From positions 124,001 through 188,000 of the forward strand of contig NZ_JAJNKA010000008.1 in the NCBI RefSeq assembly GCF_021533215.1: a stretch of DNA of 64,000 nucleotides, read 5' to 3'. Below, one piece after another: positions 7,696 through 15,607 of the stretch (positions are counted from its first letter, which is position 1; each line of letters opens with the position of its first letter). This DNA comes from Portibacter lacus. Its GTDB lineage: Bacteria > Bacteroidota > Bacteroidia > Chitinophagales > Saprospiraceae. The position numbers and the translations under genes were made by a program. The notes beneath the pieces are model-generated. The model was not told the origin of the DNA. It did not search any database and saw nothing but the letters and a program-made list of their open reading frames with translations.

Positions 7696-8694
7696 ATGAA
7701 TAGATATGAGCATATAAGCTTAAGCGCTTACAATACTTTTATGATCAATGCTAAGTGCGAGACCTTATATAAAGTTCATTCTGTAGAGGAACTGAAATCT
7801 ATATTGTCTGCTGAAAAAGCGCCTTTTTTTATTCTTGGCGGTGGTTCAAATCTTTTAATTTCCAAAGATCAAGATATTACTTTTCTAAAGAATGAAATCA
7901 GTGGTCGTGAAATTACTCAAGAAGATGATGAGATGATTCACCTAACAGTAGGAGGAGGTGAGAACTGGCATGAATTAGTTTTATGGGCAGTGGAGAATGG
8001 ATACGGCGGCTTGGAAAATCTCTCACTAATTCCTGGAACTGTAGGCGCGTCTCCTATTCAAAACATCGGTGCATACGGTGTTGAATTAGACCAAGTATTT
8101 CACAGTTTGAATGCGGTAAGATTATCTGATGGAAAGCAATTTACTTTTCACAAGGATGATTGTGCTTTCGGATACAGAGATTCTGTATTTAAGAAAAAAT
8201 ATAAAGGTCAATTTTTCATTACACATGTAACTTATCGACTCACCAAGAAAAATCATCAAATTAATATATCCTATGCACCTTTAGCAGCAAGATTCGAAAA
8301 GAAACCTACTATTAAGCAAGTTAGCGATGCGGTTATTGAAATCAGACAAAGCAAGTTACCTGATCCGAAGGTGCTTGGTAACTCGGGGTCATTTTTTAAA
8401 AATCCAATTGTAAAGCAAGTTTTTCATGATCAATTAAAGCAAGAATTTCCAGATATGCCAGCTTATGTTATGAAGGAAGGTTATATGAAAATCCCGGCTG
8501 GTTGGTTAATAGAGCAAGCAGGATGGAAAGGAAAGCGAGTAGGAGATGCTGGTGTGTACAAAAATCAAGCTTTAGTTTTGGTTAATCACGGGACAGCCTC
8601 AGGGCCAGAGATATGGGCATTAGCTCAACAAATCATAAGTGATGTCGCTGAAAAATTTGGTATAACTTTAAGCCCGGAAGTAAATATTATTTAA
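7696..8694 (+). CDS. murB: UDP-N-acetylenolpyruvoylglucosamine reductase MurB
   Basis: 332 residues, normal for the long (type I, E. coli-like) MurB. It reduces UDP-GlcNAc-enolpyruvate to UDP-MurNAc with NADPH and FAD in cytoplasmic peptidoglycan precursor synthesis. FAD-binding motifs are GGGSNLLIS (about 48-56) and GTVGASPIQNIGAYG. The type I substrate loop CAFGYRDSVFK is present. NSGSFFKNP carries the proton-donor Ser, and LSPEVNII near the end carries the conserved Glu. The start is supported by N-terminal homology (SAYNTF near residue 11-16) and by the -7 box 4 bases upstream. Confidence 0.95.
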   Translation: MNRYEHISLSAYNTFMINAKCETLYKVHSVEELKSILSAEKAPFFILGGGSNLLISKDQDITFLKNEISGREITQEDDEMIHLTVGGGENWHELVLWAVENGYGGLENLSLIPGTVGASPIQNIGAYGVELDQVFHSLNAVRLSDGKQFTFHKDDCAFGYRDSVFKKKYKGQFFITHVTYRLTKKNHQINISYAPLAARFEKKPTIKQVSDAVIEIRQSKLPDPKVLGNSGSFFKNPIVKQVFHDQLKQEFPDMPAYVMKEGYMKIPAGWLIEQAGWKGKRVGDAGVYKNQALVLVNHGTASGPEIWALAQQIISDVAEKFGITLSPEVNII

Positions 8695-8760
8695 ATATTT
8701 AAATTTTGTGCAGCGTTTGTGGAGAGAATAGTCTTATACTAGTAGAAGACAAAATTAACC

Positions 8761-10413
8761 ATGCGAAAATATAGCTTATTTTTCTTAGCCCTTTTTATCA
8801 TCTCTGGATGTTATAAAGACACAGATTATTCAGAAGTCATCTCTACCGAAAGAGGTCCTCGAATTGTTGTTAACACAACTTTAGTCGGAAGTTATAAAAG
8901 TAATATTACATCAAGTAATGCCGCTTTCTCTCTAAGTATAAATGATGTCAATTTCGAAATCGAAGCTGAACAAATTCCATATACTGAGCTTAAGAATGTT
9001 GAGAAAAAAGGTCAGCTTATCGAGTTCTTCGAAGATAATGTGAGAACAGGAGCAGCGCAGATTCCTTTTGTGGAAAACGAAATCAACTATACTCAACTAA
9101 TTGGTACAGATCCATTTAGCCGATCTGATTTTAATCAAAATCTGAATTTGGCTTCCGACATCAGCCTTGATTTTATAGACACTGAATTCTCTAATGCTCA
9201 GGCTGGAGTAGTAACAGATGGGTTAGAAATGGTGTATAATTTTTCAGAAGAAAAACCATATCTGAATCAGTTGGTCAGTTTTGCATATGGAAAGTCAGGT
9301 GCATCAGAAGTCGTTGATTCTAGAGCCTCTTTTTATATAGGAGTAGAAAATAGTGGAAGTGAATTAATATTGACGAAGGGTGAAATTATTGTTCGATATG
9401 ATGGTGACTCAGATCTATCCTTATTCTACTTTAACAGAGATCAGAATAATTGGGAATGGGTTTCTGATTTTGCCCAGAATCTGAACACTGAAAAAATTGT
9501 AAAAACAGGATGGTATGTTATAGGTAGAAGTGTTGCAGCTTCTATGGTGAAAGGACATGTAGGAGCAGAGCAAGTAAATGTCGCTAGACAACAGCTGAAA
9601 TTTGTAACTGGAGATTTCCAGACGAACATTTTTACTACTTCGAAAGGGAATTTTGAATGTTTTATCCCAAACACAGAAAGCATTGAAATGAATCTTCTTA
9701 ACCAAGAATCAGAAGTAATCCTTGAAGATGAATTAAATAACCTCAATGACTTTATCCAAATCGAAATTCCAGAAAGCGTTGTTGCTAACAATTTCTTAAA
9801 GAGTGATTTCGAAGTGATAAACTGTGATGGTACTTTCTCATCAGTAAAATCAATAAATCTAGTCTATGATAATGGAAAGGGAGAATCCTTTTATTTAGAC
9901 AGTGAGAAAGTATCATTATTTCCAGTTGCACATGAAAATTTTAAGGTTTCCAGTGGTAATGGACCTGAGTTGGACTGGTCTACAGATAAAGGTGGAATTC
10001 ATTATTTGAGCGCTTGTGCTGGGAATGAAGATGGATTTACATTCATGAAAATTCGGGATGATCAGAAACTCTTTCCAGCTTTTAACTCTGAAATGATTGG
10101 TGATAGAACTGCACTAAAGGATGAAATGAATAGAATAAATTTAATCCTAGAGACTGATTCGAAAGGGAGTCTATCATCAGATAAGATAAACATAAGTATA
10201 AAAGATGAGTCATTCGGGGATGCTGGATATTCCGTTTCCTGTGAGAATGCTCCAGATGGTTGTGGAATTGAAGTTTGTGAGATTACTTACTATAAAGAAG
10301 ACGGTGACGAATGGAACCGGATTTATTTCGAAGGAACCATATGGATGCAGACGATTGCTCCGGCGCAAGCAGGAAATTTCAATGTAGAAGGATATATTTT
10401 AAGCAAAAGATAA
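8761..10413 (+). CDS. Hypothetical lipoprotein
   Basis: 550 residues with a lipoprotein signal peptide (lipobox LFIISGC, Cys 17). No enzyme motif is visible. The middle region KGHVGAEQVNVARQQLKFVTG followed by TTSKGNFECFIPN (about 261-302) looks like a carboxypeptidase-regulatory-like (transthyretin-type) beta-sandwich, common in Bacteroidota surface proteins. The C-terminal part has several Cys (SCENAPDGCGIEVCEI) that may form disulfides. It lies 13 bases before the ECF sigma factor and probably heads that operon, so it may be part of the same envelope or secreted-protein system. Confidence 0.65.
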   Translation: MRKYSLFFLALFIISGCYKDTDYSEVISTERGPRIVVNTTLVGSYKSNITSSNAAFSLSINDVNFEIEAEQIPYTELKNVEKKGQLIEFFEDNVRTGAAQIPFVENEINYTQLIGTDPFSRSDFNQNLNLASDISLDFIDTEFSNAQAGVVTDGLEMVYNFSEEKPYLNQLVSFAYGKSGASEVVDSRASFYIGVENSGSELILTKGEIIVRYDGDSDLSLFYFNRDQNNWEWVSDFAQNLNTEKIVKTGWYVIGRSVAASMVKGHVGAEQVNVARQQLKFVTGDFQTNIFTTSKGNFECFIPNTESIEMNLLNQESEVILEDELNNLNDFIQIEIPESVVANNFLKSDFEVINCDGTFSSVKSINLVYDNGKGESFYLDSEKVSLFPVAHENFKVSSGNGPELDWSTDKGGIHYLSACAGNEDGFTFMKIRDDQKLFPAFNSEMIGDRTALKDEMNRINLILETDSKGSLSSDKINISIKDESFGDAGYSVSCENAPDGCGIEVCEITYYKEDGDEWNRIYFEGTIWMQTIAPAQAGNFNVEGYILSKR

Positions 10414-10426
10414 ACTAAGCGATTTT

Positions 10427-11017
10427 TTGAAAGTATCATCATTGATTAGTAGATGTAAGAAGGGTAGACCTAAAGCTCAGCGGCAGATGGTAGAGATGTA
10501 CAGCGACGATCTGTTTAACATTTGCTGTAGATATGTTCAGGATCAGTCATTTGCGAAGGATTGTCTACAAGAAAGCTGGATTCAGATCTTTTGGAACCTT
10601 GACAAATATAAAGAGGAAGGAAAGTGGGAATCTTGGATTAAAATGGTCACCATTAATAAATGTAAAGAAATGCTTAGAAAAGAAGGAAAATGGAAAGTCT
10701 CAGCAATAGATCATATAGATGAATGTCTGGATAGCAATGTAGAAGACCTGATCATAGAGGAAGAAAATGTAAATATGTTTTTGGATAAATTACCTCAGCG
10801 ATATCGAATGGTTGTCAATCTTTATCTTGTAGAAGGTTATAATCACAAAGAGATTGCCGCTTTTTTAGAGATAACGGAAAGTAGTTCTAGGTCTTTACTT
10901 TCTAGAGCATTGAAGCTTTTAAAAGATGCTTTCAAAGAGCCGGATCAATCTGAAAGTATTAAAAATACCCAAGTCAAAAGAATTCGTAATTCTATTTATA
11001 AAAAAGCCATTATTTAA
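10427..11017 (+). CDS. ECF-type RNA polymerase sigma-70 factor
   Basis: 196 residues. Region 2 (about 20-85) includes the core-binding and -10 helices (DDLFNICCRYVQDQSFAKDCLQESWIQIF), and region 4 (about 125-180) has the helix-turn-helix YNHKEIAAFLEITESSSRSLLSRA. The start is TTG: an ATG-only start (codon 17) would cut into region 2. It sits 13 bases after the lipoprotein gene and 9 before the membrane-anchored anti-sigma-like gene, the usual sigma/anti-sigma order. It probably directs its own operon, including the large surface protein. Confidence 0.9.
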   Translation: MKVSSLISRCKKGRPKAQRQMVEMYSDDLFNICCRYVQDQSFAKDCLQESWIQIFWNLDKYKEEGKWESWIKMVTINKCKEMLRKEGKWKVSAIDHIDECLDSNVEDLIIEEENVNMFLDKLPQRYRMVVNLYLVEGYNHKEIAAFLEITESSSRSLLSRALKLLKDAFKEPDQSESIKNTQVKRIRNSIYKKAII

Positions 11018-11026
11018 ATCAGAACT

Positions 11027-12409
11027 ATGGATAAGAAAGAAAGAAAAATAAGTGAGATTCTGAAAGGCCAAAAATTTGATCTAGATAAAGATGCATTATG
11101 GTCTGGTATGGCTGATACATTGCCAAAACAAGAGCGAAAACGTCGTGGATTTTTGTGGTTACTTTTGCTAGTCATTCCACTTGCTTATGGTGGCTTTTAT
11201 TGGACAAATCTAGTGGCTGACCAGCATGATAATGAAGACATCTTCATAGCGGAAAAAGGTCTAAGCGATGCTCGAATAGATAGAAATACCAAAGGAATAG
11301 AAACAAAAGTTGATCAAATAACTGAAATTTATGCTCAGACCATTGGTGAAGTGGAAAATGATAAAGATTTAGATTATCAGGAAGTTACGAGTTATACATC
11401 AAGTAGTACGCAAGGTCGCCGCAACACAGAATTACCTACAATTAATCAAAGCGTTTCAGAAATAGAAAATAATATTAATACGTCTGTAAGTACTGAATTT
11501 CAAAATATAAACCCTGCATCGTCTTCAATAAACCAAAATGAGAATGCTTTAATCAAAACCGAATCTGATCTTTCAGAATGGACCACTAGAAATCAGCTTG
11601 ATTTTGTAACACTAGAGAAAATAGACATTAACTTATCCGAATCACTTGAAGATCGAGAACCTAATTTACAATTAGAATTAGATGCTCATTTGACACCAAC
11701 ATTGTGTTGCGTAGATCAAAAGTGGAGCGTTATCTTACTAGGTGGTGGCTTGAAATCGAATAGTAAGGTTACAGGAATAGAAGATAGAGAGACTGGACTA
11801 TACGGAATTGCTTCAAGTGTGAAGGTTAATTATCATCTTGAGAAACGATGGACGATCTCTGGAGGTCTCGTATATAACCAGTTGAATACGAGATACATTG
11901 ATCAAGGTGAAGTAAGAGAAATTGGAAGTCAACCAGGTATTTCACAAATTAATATTGATGCCTTGGGTGTGTCTAAAGCAGTTCAAGGAGTAGTAGAGGA
12001 AGTATCGATTTGGAAACGGGATATAAATTGGCATAGAACTCAGCACAGTTTTGATTTCCAAGTTCAGCTTCAGAAGGACTTTCTTTTATCGAGCCGATGG
12101 AAAGTTGGGGTAGCAGGAGGAATAGCCTATAACCTATATACAACTACCAAAGGCTATGGGTATGACCATGAAAGTTCAGGTTTCTATAAGTTTGAGAGTG
12201 ACGAAGAGCAGAATTACAAAATGAATGCTGGGCTAAAGCCTGTAGTCGGTGCAGAATTATGCTATGGCTTAAGAAATGTAGAACTTGTTCTAAGTGCAAA
12301 TTATAAATGGAATCTAAGTCCCATTAATACACAAATTGAAAATTATCAAATCAAAAATTCCCAGACAGGTATACAACTTGGTACGCGGTATTACCTGAAT
12401 GGGAACTAA
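11027..12409 (+). CDS. Anti-sigma-like membrane protein with C-terminal beta-barrel-like domain
   Basis: 460 residues. The N-terminus is a short cytoplasmic segment (about 1-38, with DKDALWSGMADTLPKQERKRR, like the sigma-binding region of Bacteroidota anti-sigma factors), followed by one transmembrane helix (about 40-58, FLWLLLLVIPLAYGGFYW). A Ser/Thr/Asn-rich linker spans about 70-225. The C-terminus (about 226-460) is made of beta segments typical of outer-membrane barrel domains (KWSVILLGGGLKS, RWTISGGLVYNQL, VELVLSANYKWNLS, GIQLGTRYYLN). This mosaic is known in Bacteroidota but its topology is puzzling. Its position directly after the ECF sigma gene supports a regulatory role. Confidence 0.65.
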   Translation: MDKKERKISEILKGQKFDLDKDALWSGMADTLPKQERKRRGFLWLLLLVIPLAYGGFYWTNLVADQHDNEDIFIAEKGLSDARIDRNTKGIETKVDQITEIYAQTIGEVENDKDLDYQEVTSYTSSSTQGRRNTELPTINQSVSEIENNINTSVSTEFQNINPASSSINQNENALIKTESDLSEWTTRNQLDFVTLEKIDINLSESLEDREPNLQLELDAHLTPTLCCVDQKWSVILLGGGLKSNSKVTGIEDRETGLYGIASSVKVNYHLEKRWTISGGLVYNQLNTRYIDQGEVREIGSQPGISQINIDALGVSKAVQGVVEEVSIWKRDINWHRTQHSFDFQVQLQKDFLLSSRWKVGVAGGIAYNLYTTTKGYGYDHESSGFYKFESDEEQNYKMNAGLKPVVGAELCYGLRNVELVLSANYKWNLSPINTQIENYQIKNSQTGIQLGTRYYLNGN

Positions 12410-12425
12410 AACTAAATTTAAAAAT

Positions 12426-15005
12426 ATGAAAAAGTTTTATCAATCGATCATGGCTATGCTGCTGATTAGTTTTTGTAACATTGGCCTAGAGGCCCAAATT
12501 ACATGTAAAGCCACCTTGGACCTGCCGCTAAACATAGTAGGACAAGCAACTTTAAATCCTAGTGATATGATTACTGGAGTGATCCCAAGCGGTGTTGTCT
12601 TGGATCAATCTTCTTTTAGCTGTGCAGATGTGGATATTCCAGTCACCGTGAAGGCTTCCATTGATGTGAATGGAACGACAGAATTTTGTACAACCGTAGT
12701 GAATGTAATCGATGACGTGCCACCAGTAGCTGTGGCAGACTTAAATGTTGAATTGGTTTTTCCTGCTGGATTTTCTAGTATTGTTCTTAATCCTCAAGTA
12801 ATCGATGACGGCTCTTATGATCAATGTGGTGATGTAACATTGAGTGTAACTCCTTCAGAAATATTTTGTGAAGATATCGGGAGTATTATAGATGTAACCT
12901 TAAATGTAGAAGATGAATCTGGGAATATAAATGAAGCGTATACTACATTGCTTGTTAAGGGAGACTTAAGTTCTGAATTGACATGTAACGCAGATATAGA
13001 TCTAGTAGTAGATAATGAATTTTATGTTCCTGTTGATTTGATTTTTCAATCAGACGGAAGTTGTTCGAAAAAGGAGTTAGAATTATTCGATGACCAAGGT
13101 GTGGTTTTGTCTGGGAATATCATAGATCAAAGCCAAATAGGTAAAACAGTTACAGCTATTTTAACTAGACCTGCTGATGGAACTTCATGCACTACGAATA
13201 TTAATGTAAGTGGAAATGAATGTGAGTCATTTTATATCTGTGATACAAAGTGTAATGAAACAACCCTAGGTGATTGTAATTCTGGACATACTACAGAGGA
13301 TTATGTGGAATGGCCGTGTGATTTGGATATTTCATCTCCTTATCCTGGATTTGATGGAACTTCTCCTGAAAATTTAGTTGCAAATTATGGGATATTTATC
13401 TTTAATTCAGAACCTACAGTAGTAGAAGTTGATTGTCATTCTGTAGGCATTACGTACACCGATCAAGTTTTCTACATAGAGGATAAGGTGAAAGTGGTCA
13501 GAGAATGGACGATTATAGAATTCAGAACGATCTATGTTGCTTCGTATACACAAGAAATTTTATTTGACGCAGTTGATGCTGACTTAATTTGGAATATTTG
13601 TGACACAAATTCTAATAGCAGTCAAGTAGGGGATTGTGGATCAGGGCACTCGTTAGATGATGACATAGAATGGCCAAGTGATATAGCAAGTATAGATGCT
13701 AGAATCCATCCTAATCAGTTAAAATATATATCCAATGTAAGTGTGGAGAATACTCGACCGATCTTTACTAATAATGAAGATGAGTATAACTTAACCTATG
13801 AAGATCAATTCATAGAGGGCAATGAAAATTATAGTATCGTTTCAAGAAAATGGACTGTGAGCTCTAGAAAAAGTTCAGGCTTTAGTGCCGATTATTTCCA
13901 GAGTATTAGTGTTGGGATTCCGGATAATGAGGAGGATTTAGTGATGGTTTCTACAACAACAGGAAGACCAATGCCAAATGTTTCGGTTAATGATGTCTAT
14001 AAGACAAATAATAGCGGAGTTGCCGTTGTGTCTGAAGATACTGGAATAGAATTAGCTTATGAAGACAATCCAAGACAAGGTTTGGATGTCAATGACTTAG
14101 TTCTACTGTATGATCATATACTAGCAAAAGTTGTCTTGAATAAATTTCAGCAATTGGCTGCTAACATCACACCAGATGAAAATATTTCTACGCTCGATGT
14201 GGTCGTTTTACAGAAATACATTACGGGAAATGGCACTCCAGAAAAAACAGGTTGGGATTTTGCTTCAGATCCTAATTTTAGCAATGTGAAAGGAAATTTC
14301 GTAGGTTACAAATATGGTGATATAGATGACTCTAGTATTCTGGATTATAATCTTGATGAACTAGAGAAGCAATCCGTAGTTTTCTCTGATATCTTGGTCA
14401 ATGCAGGAGAGGAATATGCGATCGATATCAGATCTTCTGAGGATATTGATTTTATAGGCGCACAATTTATTTATAAGATACCGGAAACTATTTCTATTCT
14501 TGATGTAACTTTCCCTAACACGGAAGAAGGCTATTTATGGTTTGTTGATGAAGACAGAAATTTACGTATTGTTTATCATTTAGATAATAAGGTGGAAAAC
14601 GTTGATCAAGATGAGGTCTTATTTAACATTAAATTTAAGTCCTCAGAAAATGGAGTTAGTGCTGATTTTATTAGATTAGACGACAATGAAGTGTCTCTTT
14701 TTGTTACAGAAGATCGAGAAAATATAGTTATTAATGGAGAAGTTGAAAATGAAATTACATCAGGAAATAAGGATGTTGTAGTGTTAGAAAATGTTAGAAT
14801 AACTCCTAATCCAGCGATTAACTTAATTAATGTGAAATTAGATGCAGCGTCAGATTTTCAGGTCAATGTTTTTAATGTCCAAGGGCAGAAAGTGAAGATG
14901 AGTTCCGAAACTCAATTAGATATATCCGATCTAGATCGTGGTTTTTATATTATTAAAGGAAGAAACAATGGAAGTCTATTTTCAAGTAAGTTCTTGAAGT
15001 TGTAA
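12426..15005 (+). CDS. Large secreted protein: HYR-like, dockerin-like, cohesin-like, T9SS sorting domain
   Basis: I choose the ATG at 12426 (859 residues), which starts the signal peptide MKKFYQSIMAMLLISF; a longer frame begins at 12399 and overlaps the upstream gene. The N-terminal half carries Cys-containing Ig-like/HYR-type segments (VVNVIDDVPPVAVADLNVEL and two similar Cys-rich units with SGHT/SGHS and EWP near 13255-13700). Then a dockerin-like pair of loop-helix units (LDVNDLVLLYDHIL and ISTLDVVVLQKYITG), a cohesin-like beta domain (about 14340-14690) and a C-terminal T9SS type A domain (NPAINLINVKLDA to FSSKFLKL). It is probably exported by T9SS and anchored or released at the surface. 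Third gene after the ECF sigma factor. Confidence 0.8.
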   Translation: MKKFYQSIMAMLLISFCNIGLEAQITCKATLDLPLNIVGQATLNPSDMITGVIPSGVVLDQSSFSCADVDIPVTVKASIDVNGTTEFCTTVVNVIDDVPPVAVADLNVELVFPAGFSSIVLNPQVIDDGSYDQCGDVTLSVTPSEIFCEDIGSIIDVTLNVEDESGNINEAYTTLLVKGDLSSELTCNADIDLVVDNEFYVPVDLIFQSDGSCSKKELELFDDQGVVLSGNIIDQSQIGKTVTAILTRPADGTSCTTNINVSGNECESFYICDTKCNETTLGDCNSGHTTEDYVEWPCDLDISSPYPGFDGTSPENLVANYGIFIFNSEPTVVEVDCHSVGITYTDQVFYIEDKVKVVREWTIIEFRTIYVASYTQEILFDAVDADLIWNICDTNSNSSQVGDCGSGHSLDDDIEWPSDIASIDARIHPNQLKYISNVSVENTRPIFTNNEDEYNLTYEDQFIEGNENYSIVSRKWTVSSRKSSGFSADYFQSISVGIPDNEEDLVMVSTTTGRPMPNVSVNDVYKTNNSGVAVVSEDTGIELAYEDNPRQGLDVNDLVLLYDHILAKVVLNKFQQLAANITPDENISTLDVVVLQKYITGNGTPEKTGWDFASDPNFSNVKGNFVGYKYGDIDDSSILDYNLDELEKQSVVFSDILVNAGEEYAIDIRSSEDIDFIGAQFIYKIPETISILDVTFPNTEEGYLWFVDEDRNLRIVYHLDNKVENVDQDEVLFNIKFKSSENGVSADFIRLDDNEVSLFVTEDRENIVINGEVENEITSGNKDVVVLENVRITPNPAINLINVKLDAASDFQVNVFNVQGQKVKMSSETQLDISDLDRGFYIIKGRNNGSLFSSKFLKL

Positions 15006-15062
15006 AGATTTATTTCTCAATTTTTGACGGATAATCAAAATTGACCTTCCTCCCATGAACTT

Positions 15063-15096
15063 ATCCCTGTTGGAGTTACTTCCAGCGGGGATTTTT
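15063..15096 (+). terminator. Intrinsic terminator after the T9SS surface protein gene
   Basis: A 12-bp stem with two G-T pairs (15063-15074 with 15081-15092) closed by a 6-base loop and followed by a T run. Confidence 0.75.
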
Positions 15097-15134
15097 TGTT
15101 CTAAAAGATAAGGATGTGATTCAAAAAAAAATAA

Positions 15135-15202
15135 GGTGTCACACCTACGGCGCTTGCTTTCGTTGTTAGCCTAAGTTACAAAGGTTTGGCACCTACGGCG
15201 CT
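15135..15202 (+). repeat. Two direct REP-like hairpin elements
   Basis: Copies at 15135-15154 and 15183-15202 share CACCTACGGCGCT, preceded by GGTGTCA or GGTTTGG. Each forms a short imperfect hairpin (gcacc/ggcgc type, loop TAC). The GGTGTC head and three-base loop match the hairpins around the transposase gene at 59.6 kb. Confidence 0.65.
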
Positions 15203-15463
15203 ATCTTAGTCCCAGAGGAGAATTATCTTTGCTTACATGCTCTGCTTAAAGTAATTTATTAACTGGTATAGATTAAATATTCATGAAAGATACTGAGCCT
15301 ATAGTTCTAGTGGGCGATACCCTATGTAATAACAGCTCTGTAGAAGCGGCGATACCTAAGAATTTTTAAACTATGTGCTAAGTGGTCGAAAAGCATTTAA
15401 ATAAGTGTCTAATGATCCAACGGGTTTTTTTGGGAACCTTATGGGGTGCAAAGTTATAGATAG

Positions 15464-15483
15464 GGTATCGCACCTACGGCGCT
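15464..15483 (+). repeat. REP-like hairpin element, third copy
   Basis: Head GGTATCG followed by CACCTACGGCGCT, the same core as the copies at 15135 and 15183. Confidence 0.6.
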
Positions 15484-15607
15484 ACTTGTTATAGTTGATC
15501 GTACTTTTATGAAATGAATAGTTTAGCTCTTGCTATCTTTAAAGTCAGAGAGATAATATGATTAGGTGCTACATAATAGGGGTGATGATACTTGTTTAGC
15601 GTCTAAC

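Larger units (their letters stand above)
15006..15607. other. Gene-free stretch with terminator and REP-like repeats
   Basis: No credible coding frame. It holds the terminator of the T9SS protein gene at 15063-15096, three copies of a REP-like hairpin (15135-15154, 15183-15202, 15464-15483) and two degenerate reverse copies of the element head (GCGATACC at 15314-15321 and 15349-15356). Confidence 0.7.

Noticed and set aside
12399-12425. Earlier start (12399) for the T9SS protein
   Set aside because: The ATG at 12426 starts the signal peptide directly; the earlier ATG lies inside the preceding gene.
15135-15483. CRISPR array
   Set aside because: Repeats are few, short and irregularly spaced (48 and 281 bases between starts) and form imperfect hairpins; no cas genes are present.
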